DNA of 64,000 nt, taken from NCBI GenBank assembly GCA_013176395.1, contig JABMLP010000012.1:62001-126000 (forward strand), written 5' to 3'. The notes below the pieces were generated by a model. It was not told the origin of the DNA and made no database searches. It saw only the letters and a program-made list of their open reading frames with translations. The stretch is from Venturia oleaginea (lineage: Eukaryota > Ascomycota > Dothideomycetes > Venturiales > Venturiaceae). This document shows, one piece after another, positions 44,600-55,083 of the stretch; positions within the stretch are counted from its first letter, which is position 1; the number at the start of each line of letters is the position of its first letter. The position numbers and the translations under genes were made by a program.

Positions 44600-45301
44600 T
44601 TTGATGTATATGATATGAAGATGTGATGATTGTGGTGAGAGAATTGATCTGGTTTGATTTGGAAGAAGATAGGATGGATGGAATTGAATTTGAGAATGGA
44701 GAAGAGAATGCAAGAGAGAATGGATTCAAATACTACCTCTCATGCCAGGAATTATCACACTACAAAATCGCTCGCTTTGATAACCTACACATGACGGCCA
44801 TCCATGCCTCACGATTGCAGAAAGACATCCCGAAGCTGTGCCCCAAACAATGGTAAGCAGCAAGCAGAAAGCGACGGTAAGATGTCCCAGTGGAACGAAA
44901 CTTCTCCACCTTTGGGACAGAAAGAGACGGGTACTGCCTCACCTTTATCTGAAATGGAAGTTGGGGCTGTTGGGTGGTCACCAGGCGTTTACTAACTCCT
45001 CACCACGGCGGATATTTCCCCCTCGAACGAGAAGGGCAAGAGATCCCGTCGGTGGAGAAACTAGCGACAATGTCCCTGGATTCCATCTCCATTCAATCAG
45101 CCCACCGAGTCATTGAGCCCCCCGCAGCCTCGGGGAGAGAACCCTAACAATCAACAATAATTGAACACCCCGCCAAACATCCAGGGATCAGAGCTTGGAA
45201 GACTCACATAGACACGATATATAGAGTCTCGATATCCATGATTGATCAGAATGAATATCTCCCTCGCAAACAAAATCCTCAAAGCAACACCTTCGTCCAT
45301 C
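44600..45301. promoter_or_regulatory. Divergent promoter between MIOX and the aldo-keto reductase
   Basis: About 700 bp. A TATATAG box at 45218-45224 lies about 80 bp before the preferred aldo-keto reductase start (45302), which favours that ATG over the one at 45251. A CCG-N6-CGG inverted triplet at 45122-45133 is the type of site Zn2Cys6 regulators bind. Confidence 0.4.
45122..45133. promoter_or_regulatory. Candidate Zn2Cys6 regulator site (CCG-N6-CGG)
   Basis: CCGCAGCCTCGG, an everted/inverted triplet with a 6-bp spacer, within the MIOX/aldo-keto reductase promoter. Such sites occur by chance, so this is a weak call. Confidence 0.25.
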
Positions 45302-46426
45302 ATGTCTCCAACGCCCACTCTCACCACACCCCTTCCTCTGAACACGGGCGCCACAATCCCAGCTCTCGGACTGGGAACATGGCAGTCGAATCCTGGTGAG
45401 GTAGCTGCTGCCGTGTACCACGCTATCAAGGTTGGATATCGACACCTTGATTGTGCCTATGTCTACGGGAACGAAGCAGAAGTGGGCGAGGGAATTAAGA
45501 AAGCTATTGATGAGGGCTTGGTAAAGAGAGAGGATTTATTTATCGTTACGAAGTTGTGGTGTACATTCCATGCACGTGCCGAGGAGGGATTGAAGAACAG
45601 TTTGGACAGGTTGGGATTGGACTACGTGGATTTATATCTGATGCATTGGCCTGTCCCCATGAATGCCCATGGTACGTCCCACCTCTCCCTCTCCCTCTCC
45701 CTCTCCCTCTCCCTCTCCCTCCCATTCTCAAAATCAGAAATACGATACGATACTAACAAATCCCACCAGGAAACCACCCCCTCTTCCCCCAACTCCCCTC
45801 CGGCGCCCGCGACCTCGACACCAGCATAACCTATATAGACACCTACAAATCCCTCGAACGCCTCCTCCCCTCTGGCAAAGTCCGCGCCATAGGCGTAGCA
45901 AACTTCTCCGTCCCCTTCCTCCAAAAACTCCTCGCGGAAACAACCGTCGTCCCCGCCGCAAACCAAATCGAAAACCATCCTTACCTCCCGCAACAGGAGA
46001 TTGTAGATTTCTGCAAGGAGAAGGGCATTCACGTTACCGCTTACTCGCCGCTGGGGAGTACGGGGAGTCCGTTGTTCGGGGAGGAGGGGGTTGTTAAGGT
46101 GGGGGAGAAGTATAAGGTTGGGCCTGGGGTTGTGTTGTTGAGTTATCATTGTGAGTTTCCCCTTCTCTCCTCCGTCGCTGTCTTGCTTTCCTGCTTGCTT
46201 GGTTTGAGTGGGAATAAATGTACTAATCTGTATAACAACAGTGGCGCGCGGTTCCTCCGTCCTACCCAAATCCGTAACCCCCTCCCGTATCGAAGAAAAC
46301 AAAAATCTCATCGCGCTGGACGCGGAAGATATGGCTGCTTTGGAGGGAATCTCGAAGACGAAGGGGTTGAAGAGGTTTATTTATCCCGAGTTTGGTGTCA
46401 ATCTGGGGTTCCCGGATAAGCAGTGA
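45302..46426 (+). CDS. Aldo-keto reductase, candidate D-glucuronate/aldehyde reductase
   Basis: Three exons, 45302-45671, 45770-46150 and 46242-46426, give 311 residues. The AKR fold is complete: [11 protein letters not shown], the catalytic tetrad in [11 protein letters not shown] (Asp, Tyr), TKLW (Lys) and LMHWPV (His), then [39 protein letters not shown] and [11 protein letters not shown] for NADPH phosphate binding. Intron 1 has a TACTAAC branch site and a CTCTCC hexamer repeat. In fungi, AKRs of this shape reduce sugars and uronates (for example D-glucuronate to L-gulonate). Its divergent position next to inositol oxygenase, which makes glucuronate, supports that substrate, but this is inference. 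Sense strand is C-rich then G-rich within both exon 2 and exon 3. Confidence 0.9.
45682..45723. repeat. CTCTCC hexanucleotide repeat in AKR intron 1
   Basis: About seven tandem CTCTCC units, a pyrimidine tract between the donor and the branch site. Likely polymorphic in length between strains. Confidence 0.85.
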
Positions 46427-46964
46427 CTCAAGGCGACGATGTAAAGATGAATTGAAGAGATGCTATGATGAAAGCAACCATGAGGCTAAGACTTCGGTCA
46501 TGTAAATATATACTCAGGATGGAAATGTTAGGATTCTGCTTCTCGTGATTCTCTGTGTAGAAGTTATGCTGGAGTATGGATATAATCTTGACAATTAAGT
46601 ATCCGTATCGAGGGATTATAAGACGATACGGGAGGAAAATTGCCCTTTGGAGACACACCCTTTACCATTCTATCACATTAGTCTCATCGTTTCGTGCCTG
46701 TAGGTAACACTAGTACACCTTTAATTGTAAGCTTTCTAACGTCCTATTGCTTCCATCAAAACTCCCAGCGACTTCAAGAAAGGTGTTTCCCTATAAATCC
46801 ACCGACATCAATATCCTTCCAAAAGTATCTATCTATTTAGTTCGCAAGTATGATCAAATGTGAAGGAATCACCAACACCACCCTACCACCAGGAAAAAAA
46901 GAAACCAATATCCCGAACCTGCCCTCTCCCCTACCCATAAATCCAAAAACCCCCGCACCAACCC
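46427..46964. other. Intergenic between convergent AKR and dehydrogenase genes
   Basis: About 540 bp of 3' flanking sequence for both genes. No additional feature was seen. Confidence 0.45.
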
Positions 46965-48230
46965 CTAAACCTCCTCCATCAAAACCATAACCTTCAAAAC
47001 CAACTCCCCATCCTCATCCTTCGTCCTCCCCGCCACATGAAACGCTCTCTCGACACTCCTCAACCCCTCCACTCGATGCGTCACCAGTTTCGAGAAATCA
47101 GGACCCGAGGAACCGCCAGGACCTGATGTAGCAGGAGGAAGAGATAACATCTCGATGGCTGCGGGATAGGCGTTTGCGTAGCGGAAGACGCCTACGAGGT
47201 CGATTTCTCGGAGGGCGGCGGCGGAGATGGGGAGGGTGTAGATTGGGGTGCCCATTCCTATTAGGAGGATTTTGCCGCCTGGGCGGGTTGACTGGGGGGT
47301 TTTCTTTTGTTAGATGGGGGGAGGATTGGATGGGGGATGGTAGATGAGACTTACGTATATGGCTGTTTGGACGCAGGATGGGACACCTGTGCATTCGAAG
47401 ACTGTGTCGACTTCACCTACTGCTGTTCCGTCTGCGCTTTTCAAATTGCCGATTTCCGAAGCGGTGAGTTTGGCGATCTGGAGATTTTCTTCTGTTGTTG
47501 TTCCACGCCTCATCGGTACGAGGAAGCTTTCGTGTGCGAATCCATTGTTTACTGCGAAATCAACGCGGCCGGCATCTACGTCTGCGATTACGACTCTTTT
47601 CACACCTGCTAATTTACAGACGGCGGCGCATAATAATCCCACAGCCCCAGCACCAAAGACAAGGACTTTCCCACGTAACGACGCATCCTCCCCAATCCTC
47701 GCCCGTCTCGAAGCATGAATAGCAACACTCAACGGTTCAACCAACGCCCCCAATTCCAAACTCATCCCAGGAGAAAGTTTATAACATAACTCGGCAGGAT
47801 GATTAACACGTCCCTGCAACGTCCCCTGCGTATGCGGTAACCCCCCCTTCGCACTAGATCCAAATCTCATGCCAGCACATATATTATATCGGCCCTCCAA
47901 ACAGCGTTCACATTGTCGACATGCCAGACCGACTTCTAGCGCTACCTTGTCGCCTGGTGTGAATTCCGAGGGGGAAACATTGGAACCGACGGCAAGGACT
48001 ATGCCAGAGGATTCGTGGCCGAGGGTTAGGGGTTCGAGGACTTTGATGTCGCCGTTTGCGTTGTGGTTGTAGTAATGGAGATCGCTGCCGCAGAGACCTG
48101 TTGCTCGGATTTGGATTTGGAGATCGTTTGGACCTGGGGGTGGGAGGGTGCGATTTTCGATTCGGAGGTCTTTGGCGCCGTGGAGGGAGGTTGCGAGGGT
48201 GGTTGATGGTTCTGTTGTTATTTTTGACAT
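46965..48230 (-). CDS. Zinc-dependent polyol/L-idonate-type dehydrogenase (sorbitol dehydrogenase family)
   Basis: Two exons, 48230-47355 and 47291-46965, give 400 residues. The catalytic zinc site is present: GLCGSD (Cys) and LGHESSG (His-Glu). The structural zinc cysteines are in LACRQCERCLEGRYNIC. The Rossmann loop is VFGAGAVGLLCAAV, followed by IADVDAGRVD, where the acidic residue after the second strand suggests NAD+ preference. The family covers sorbitol, xylitol, L-arabinitol and L-idonate 5-dehydrogenases. In this neighbourhood L-idonate 5-dehydrogenase (L-idonate to 5-keto-gluconate) fits, but a polyol substrate is equally possible from sequence. It shares a divergent promoter with the SDR gene at 48648. 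Confidence 0.88.
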
Positions 48231-48647
48231 ATTGAGGGACTGAAGATTGGGGGGGGGGGTACTTTGATAAGAGGGCTGCGTGCAGTGAGGGGATATTGAT
48301 TTGAATTTTTCGAAGTAATCTATGTATCTAACTATAGCATGAGAGTCATACAAACCGCGTTTTCGCTCTTACATGGATCTTGGGTGATATGGTTGATTTG
48401 ATTGTTGGGCCCGAGGTTTGTGGTGTAGCGGAGGGGGGAAATGCCGCCGAGCCTTTCCATCTTCGCAGACTCCATCCATGTCCCGATGTGGAGAAGTTGA
48501 TACAGCATGACGGTTTGATTGACTCCACGGGGGAACCATTGGAGGAACTATGTTTTCAATCCACCTCCGTATAGGTGGGGAGTATCGTCGGCTGCCGTTG
48601 AGGAGTACTGATTCCCACACGCAGCAGAACTGACAACAACAGCAATC
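48231..48647. promoter_or_regulatory. Divergent promoter between the zinc dehydrogenase and the SDR
   Basis: 417 bp separate the two start codons. An 11-base G run (48249-48259) lies 19 bp upstream of the dehydrogenase ATG. The compact shared promoter suggests co-regulation. Confidence 0.45.
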
Positions 48648-49486
48648 ATGACTTCAGTAATGCAATTGTTCTCCCTGGAGGGGCAGACAGCTCTAGTGAC
48701 GGGCGGAACAAGAGGAATCGGCCAGGCCATGACAATCGCCTTGGCCGAAGCAGGAGCAGATATCCTCCTCGTCCAAGTGAGCAACTCGATTTTCCAACAT
48801 CTACCTCACTTTATCTAAAATCCACACAGAGAAACACCTCCAACACCGAAACCAAATCAAAAATCGAATCCCTAGGTCGAAAATGCACAGTATACACCAC
48901 AGACCTCTCCTCCCCCTCCTCCGTCTCGGAACTCGTCCCCAAAATCCTCGCAGACAACCACTCCATCCACATCCTCCTAAACTGCGCTGGCATACAAGCG
49001 AGACACCCAGCCCACCAATTCCCAGATAGCGACTGGAATCTCGTCCTGCAAGTAAATCTCAACGCCGTTTTCACGCTCTGCCGCGATGTAGGCGCACATA
49101 TGCTTTCTCGCCCCGTGGATCAACACAAGCGGCGCGGGAGTATAATAAACGTAGCCTCCCTCCTCTCGTTCCAAGGCGGTATCACTGTTCCTGCGTATGC
49201 TGCTAGTAAAGGTGGTGTGGCGCAGTTGACGAAGGCGTTGAGTAATGAGTGGGCGGGTAAGGGTATCAACGTCAATGCGATTGCGCCTGGATATATTGCT
49301 ACGGATATGAATGAGGCACTTATCAAGGACCAGGATAGGGCGGCGAGTATTTTGAGTAGGATTCCCGCTGGACGGTGGGGGGCTGCGGGGGATTTTAAGG
49401 GGGTTGTTGTTTGGCTTGCTGGGAGGGCGAGTGGGTATGTTAGTGGTGAGATTGTTACTGTTGATGGGGGGTGGATGGGACGGTGA
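48648..49486 (+). CDS. SDR, gluconate 5-dehydrogenase / KduD type
   Basis: Two exons, 48648-48776 and 48830-49486, give 261 residues. Classical SDR motifs: FSLEGQTALVTGGTRGIGQA near the N-terminus, LLNCAGIQARHP (NNAG variant), INVASLLSFQGG with the catalytic Ser, YAASKGG, INVNAIAPGYIATDM, and a terminal GEIVTVDGGWMGR. This is the sub-group that interconverts gluconate with its 5-keto form or 2-keto-3-deoxygluconate derivatives. Next to the zinc dehydrogenase it would fit 5-keto-gluconate reduction to D-gluconate, the last redox step of fungal glucuronate use. Family secure, substrate inferred from context. Confidence 0.88.
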
Positions 49487-50110
49487 TTTGGTTTAAGGTG
49501 CTGTGTTTTTGTTTCATTCCCCTTGAAGTTTGGACAGATACGGACGCTTTTTGGCTCGATGGCGGTCTCTGTCATGGACACTCGAAGGCAGTTCAATGTC
49601 TACAACTCCCTCGCATCTGAACTCAACCTTCAATCACAGTGTCTAAGGAATAAAAGGGAATAATACGATTTCGGAGTAAAATCATACACAGCCGTCAGCC
49701 TTGCAAAGAGATTCGAATTTAGACACCCAATTCGTGCACGCAGCTAACGTATCCTGTCCTTCAGATCCTTCAACCTTCTCAGCCTCTCATGAGGACAACT
49801 GCCATCCAATCTTACTACTCAGAACAAATTCCTCAATTCAACCATGATTTCAGCGTTTCACAGGTTCAAATCTCGTTGCAACCTGCTCACCCAATATCAA
49901 TCCACCCGTCACCTCGCATCCCCACCGTTGGGACTTCGGAATCGATTCCTCAATCCAAATATGTTCACATGGTTCTCCATAATCTGCAGGCCGGTTCCCC
50001 ACAGAGGACTAACTCCCAATTGGACTTTTGTCCCTGCAGATCTGAGGTCGGAATAAAAGCCGTTGACGGATAGGCGAGTTCTACCCTTTCCAACTACCTC
50101 CGTACTACCG
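49487..50110. other. Intergenic, no gene supported
   Basis: About 620 bp between the SDR gene and a MITE. The frames at 49789-50073 are short and unlike any family. Confidence 0.4.
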
Positions 50111-50112
50111 TA

Positions 50113-50263
50113 TTATCCGGGCAGATTGGCTAGCTCGACCTGGCAGCGCCAAGGAATTTCCTGGCTTCCAATTAACCCGTCTCGATAACATGTTTCCGGA
50201 CTCCGCTTGTTACTTCTCTAGCTCTAGCGCCACCAAGATGAGCTAGCCAATCTGCCCGGATAA
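50113..50263. mobile_element. MITE, 151 bp, 24-bp perfect TIRs, TA duplication
   Basis: Left end TTATCCGGGCAGATTGGCTA plus GCTC, exactly repeated as the reverse complement at the right end. TA lies at 50111-50112 and 50264-50265. There is no ORF. The perfect TIRs suggest a recent insertion of a Tc1/mariner-type miniature element. Confidence 0.85.
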
Positions 50264-50480
50264 TACGTAGTAAGCAGAGAGCTTCCTTATAACCTCGACG
50301 AACTTTACCCCAGCTTCTACAACAACTGTCAGTCCTCAGTCTCGATATCCATCCCAGTACGGCATTCCCTCCTTTCTCAATTCACGCGCTCAATTCTTGC
50401 AACCCCAGCTCCTAAACTCTGTCACAAGCTCACTATTCTACCTCGCCAAACCCTCCACAATAACAAACCGGAGAGCATAA

Positions 50481-51070
50481 TTGAATGCTACCGTCGATTA
50501 TGATTCCCTGTCTTTCTGGAACTTCTACTTATCCAAAGTCATCTTTACCGAAGAGGAATTCCCAGTCGACCTAGGAAAGCCAGCCTCTCCCTCTGATCCC
50601 AAAAGACGTGTTGACTTTGTTGTCAATTATCTCGAAGATTCTGCTCTCGAAAAATATTATGCTCCGCCACCAGTTCTCCTTTTCTTCAAGGCCAAGAAGC
50701 ACTCGCACCAAGCCACGGCTGAATGAAGGATGTGGAAGGGCAAGCGCACGAAGCTTGCGCAATATACTGTGAGAGCAATAATTTCACCCACGTCTACGCC
50801 ATGACGGCATTAGGCACAAAGGCCAGGTTGTGTGAATTTGAGAAGGGCTCTGGTCTGAACGCATTATTTGGAAAGCAACAAGATTCGGACAGTAGCTCCT
50901 CCTATATCGATGCGGACTCGCCAGAAGCCTTTCGCATCCATAATGGCCTGATGCTGATGAAAAGGTTCGCACCCTCGCTTTACCATGGTCAAATAGCAAG
51001 TAGGAAGGGGCTGCATGGAACGCAATTACGGGAATCAAGAGGAAGAGGCTGGTTTTCCTTGGTCGACTAG
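50481..51070 (+). pseudogene. Broken uncharacterised fungal gene
   Basis: Two coding-like halves lie in different frames. The first (about 50481-50726: SLSFWNFYLSKVIFTEEEFP, VDFVVNYLEDSALEKYYAPP) ends in TGA. The second (about 50723-51070) reads DVEGQAHEACAIYCESNNFT, HVYAMTALGTKARLCEFEKG and YIDADSPEAFRI. The second half recalls a fungal family of small proteins of unknown function that contain a Y-A-M-T-x-x-G-T-K motif. One frameshift plus the missing ATG indicates decay. Confidence 0.5.
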
Positions 51071-51445
51071 GAATTCCTCTTCGAAAAAGATGACTTTGGA
51101 TAAGTAGAAGTTCCAGAGAGATAGGGACTAGAATTCAATTGTACTCTCCGGTAATAGTAGGTCAGGAACCGGTTATTACCGAGAAGACTCATCTTCGAGC
51201 ACTTGTAAATGGTAGAGGCATAGATCGAAAATCACAATGTCTCGGTCGAAAACCCAAATTATATCTGGAGCAGCAATGGTTGGGTACGCAATTAGGCAGG
51301 GTATTCAAGTAGGAAGGTCCATCAGGAAAGCTGTTGTGATTAGCACCAAGAGATTTCCAAATTTCCCTTATCACGGCCCTCGAATCTTTGATTTAATAAA
51401 TCTTGCTCCGAACCAGTCATTAGTCCGCCGCTCGCCTCTCCATAG

Positions 51446-53000
51446 TCAATAAGGGTTGATGAACACCTCTACGTTTCGAGAATTAAACCACCAGGCTATT
51501 GTATTGTGCACTGAAATGTTGGACCAAACTTCTTCTTTCTCACTGCTCTTCTTCTGGTACAACCGTACATCCCGGATATACGACCTGTTACCATCTAGTA
51601 CCGAACATATGCAAAATCCGCTTGTAACCTTTAATACATCAGCAGCAAGATCGAAGCGCCATTGACCCAGTGTTTCAAAATGTCCGTCACTATATGTTAA
51701 CAACATGCCAATACATGGAGAGTTTGGGCGGTCTTCATCGATGCAGAGCTGTAATTGCGTAAGACTATCCAGACAAGCCTCAGAATAGAACCACCCTCCA
51801 ACGGCATACTCCTTTGGCTTTGCGATGAAAGAGATCAATATGAGGGGATTATCTTCGCGTTTGGTGTAGGTCCCCTTGGAAGTATGAGCTACGGTAAAGA
51901 CGAAATCAGATGAACTTCTCACGCCAAGATCATTGAAGCAGAATCCGGTAGCTGGCTGGCAGCTGAGCAGATTGATGTCGAAACAATGGCGCTCGTGTGC
52001 GTGAAAAGAAGGACCGAAATGTGCAAGTCTCTCATAGGTTGTTCTGAGCTAGTAAGTCGGCTTTTAGTAGCGTTCCAATATCAAGGAAAGATATACTTAC
52101 TATAATAAATGAGCATCACATTAACAAACCGCCAGCTTCTTCGCATATCCATACGGCAGAAATTATTTCTCCGAGACGTAATGGGAAATACTTCCAGACT
52201 AAGCTGTCGCAAGTGGATTCAGGTCGTGCATATGCCGACGGATGAGGAGGCCATATGTACAAGACCACCCATATAAGCAACAGTAATGCCAGCTATGTTC
52301 TCGGATATCTCAAGATATCTCATGAATAAAGGAGGCCCTTTCTTCATGTTTTGATAGTAACGGCTTTGAATTTCTAATGGCGGAGGAGAATGACAATCCC
52401 AGAATGGCTGTAACTCTGCGACTTTGTTCAGATGCTGCACCATGGCCTGTAGTTTGTAAGCGAAGATCATTGTATTGTTCATACTAACTTACCTTCTGAT
52501 GTATGGTTATACGGCCCAAGGTCTCTCCAGCACGAGGCTTGATGGATTTGTACCACTGTGCGTGAATGTATTGACCCTTTGTGGCTGTCGTCTTGGATCC
52601 CTCCATGTTGATGCCTCGTTCATCTTTGCCATATTGTTCAGGATATTGATGCAGTCGAAATGGAAAAGAAAGCCACGTGGTCCAGTCATGCATTTGTAGC
52701 ATAAGGGTTTGCAACAGATTCCTCGTGGAAACTCTAGCAGCTTGCTGTATCGAAATGAGGAGTCGAAATTGATGACTATTCCTTACTAGGAGAGAATTGC
52801 ATAACATCAGTCTCATACCAGTGGCAACCAAATCATCTGTTTGGGGTATGGAGTAGCATATCGCGCAAGTATGGGTGGGGTTGGCGAAAAACATGCCAGA
52901 AGTTGTCGGGGTGATGAGGTATCGCGAAAGTATAGGGATGGAGTTGAGCATGTATCATTTCGTATAGTTCGTGATGAGGTAGCCTGTTGGCTGTTTTGCG
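51446..53000 (-). pseudogene. Probable decayed multi-exon gene of unknown family
   Basis: The 3' part (51922-51446, extending upstream to about 52050) is a clean frame with GGWFYSEACLDSLTQLQLCI and IGMLLTYSDGHFETLGQWRF. A middle part uses a good intron (GTAAGT...CTACAG, about 52495-52443) to join TLGRITIHQK to AMVQHLNKVAELQPFWDC and ISENIAGITVAYMGGLVH, but then meets a TGA. Joining it to the 3' part across another GTAAGT...TAG intron loses frame. Further 5' pieces (TGMRLMLCNSLLVRN) are also interrupted. No domain recognised. Confidence 0.4.
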
Positions 53001-53344
53001 ACTGTATCGGAGTTAGCGAGGTTTTTTGGCTTAGTTGGCACGGTATTCTCAATGAGTCCTGACATGCGGCCTCATAACATGAAGTTAATAATCACTTACT
53101 AATCACTTACTTCCTGTGCTTGCTACCAGAACAAAGAGCAAGGCACCAGCTATGTCGCTTTCAGGTATGAGATGGCTTTATACCAGCTAAAAAAAGCCAT
53201 GAGACTTCTTTATTGTAAATAGACCAGGGCTTCAACGACCGTGCATATCCTCCACATCTCGCACCCTCAAAATCTCCTCCTTCGGGTCCTCCTGCCACGC
53301 CTTCTCTGGTCTATATCACATTGAACATCATTGCGCCAACTCCA

Positions 53345-53642
53345 TCATGTCCACCACAAAGCCTCTTCCTACTGCGCTCAACTCCCACGGGAAGGAAATT
53401 TGCAGTAATTTAAATCGATAGCCAAAGGCAACGTCTTGCGCCTACAAGGTGACCTCTATCGCATTCGCGAGTCCTACTGGCACGCCACTGCCCACTATAA
53501 AAACACCAGAATGCACAAGTTTGGCAAAAGACTGGCAGCTGTGGCATGCGAGATTGAGAAGTTGTCCGATGCATTCAGTCATGTATCGGTGGGACAGAGG
53601 GAACATCCGCTGATCGAAACACATCCTAGCCGTTGCGGATAA
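53345..53642 (+). pseudogene. Small coding-like fragment
   Basis: ATG 53347 opens MSTTKPLPTALNSHGKEIC, then a stop. In another frame SIAKGNVLRLQGDLYRIRES and MHKFGKRLAAVACEIEKLSD follow up to TAA 53640. An indel seems to separate the halves. No family recognised. Confidence 0.3.
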
Positions 53643-54395
53643 TCATTTCATGCTCGGGCTTTGGAAGTGGCGTCGACGTCTGATCAGTCCGCTATGCCAT
53701 TCACCCATCCTGGGTTCGATCTCAGTCGCCAAGCACCAAATAGCGGAGAAGACATCATCAGTATCATCCTTAGCCCCAAATCCCCATATGAAAATAAACA
53801 AAAGCTCTGTCACAATACCAAAATTTTACAAACGTATACCCATAGCGAAAGCCTCCAGTGAATCAAGCTACAACACATGTCCCCTCGCTGAAAATGCGAC
53901 AAACAAAATTATATTGAATGATCGTGCATCTCATCATCGCTAAAAAGCGGTATCTATCATATCGGGTATCAAAGAGTGTATCATCCATCCTTCCATCCAT
54001 CCATCCAACAATGAATGTAGTGGCTCCCACCAATCCAAACCGAACACCTAATTTTCCCACCCATGCTCATCCCAAAAACCACCTAAAAAGAAAAAGATTA
54101 CATTACATTAGGGTATCTCATGCATAGGGAGTGTTCATTCGTTCGTGCGTAGAGATCGTAGGAACCAAAGGAACCAACAGAACCAAAGGGGAAAAGGATA
54201 GAAAAGGGAAGGGAAAGTCGTGAAATGCTATGCGCCACCCAAGCAAGTGAAACAGACGCCAATGATGCAAAATGCAAATGCAGGACGCAGGAAGCAGGTA
54301 GTAGAGAAAATTATCGCATCGTCGTTTTCTCATGTACGAAACGGAGGTCGGCAGGTGTGCTCGTAGTCGTAGTTGTAACTGCACAGGTGACGAGT
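53643..54395. other. Intergenic
   Basis: About 750 bp. A CCATC pentamer tract at about 53988-54007. Otherwise nothing recognised. Confidence 0.4.
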
Positions 54396-55083
54396 TTAAG
54401 AGGAGGTATACGTCGTCTCGGCTGCCAAACCGGGTACCTTAGCAGATGCTGGGCAATCGAGTCCAGCGATGGTTAGGTTCGTCATGTCGCAGCAGTTGGC
54501 GAGTTGAGCTAATCCTCAAAATCAGCGAGTTGTTCAATCATGACAAGGTTTACGTTTTATGATAGGAGGGGGAAAGTGAAGGGGAGAAATTAAATACGCA
54601 CATTTAAGACAGAGCTGAGTCCCAGCCCCACCAGGAACAGCACCAAGCGACGAAGCAGTAGCCCAGCAAACCTGACTCAAAGCACCAGGTGCGGCAGGTG
54701 GATGTCCTGCAAAGTATCGGTCCCTAGTAACGTAACATTAGCATGAGTAATCCATCATCATTATCATCATCATCATCAATATCCACCATAATACATAATC
54801 CAATACGCAAATACACATATCAGCAGGATACAATGGTATGAAAAATTGGAAAAACTTACACCCCCCCAACATTAGCGTAACATTCAAAATGTCCGTACCA
54901 ACCCGCTGGCAACGTAACAACAGCCGTCGATGCCGGGTCGGAGGTTGCGGAACAGACTGTGTCTGAGGGGGTGGAGCAGTATGTTATTGAGTCGGCTGGT
55001 GCGGCGTCGCGAGGGAGAAGTGGGTGTGCCGTGGTGAGGAGGGCGAGGAAGGCGGAGAGGAAGAGCATGTTGATGGCGACCAT
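54396..55083 (-). CDS. Secreted 8-cysteine protein (152 aa)
   Basis: Three exons, 55083-54860, 54723-54602 and 54508-54396, give 152 residues with all joins in frame. The N-terminus MVAINMLFLSAFLALLTTAH is a signal peptide; PLLPRDAAP follows, with a possible processing site. Eight cysteines are spread over the mature protein: ITYC, TVC, HFEC, SQVC, QLC, the pair in LANCCDM, and GLDCP. Eight cysteines with one late adjacent pair recalls, but does not match, the hydrophobin pattern, which has two pairs. It could be an effector, a surface protein or a lectin-like protein. Intron 1 carries an ATC/GAT-type trinucleotide repeat (about 54755-54778). Confidence 0.72.

Noticed and set aside
45622..46311. 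Minus-strand frame of 229 residues with an Arg/Glu repeat
   Set aside because: Shadow of the AKR gene; the repeat is the intron hexamer read in reverse.
53988..54007. CRISPR-like or tandem array
   Set aside because: Only a short CCATC simple repeat; no spacer/repeat structure exists anywhere in the window, and the genome is eukaryotic.
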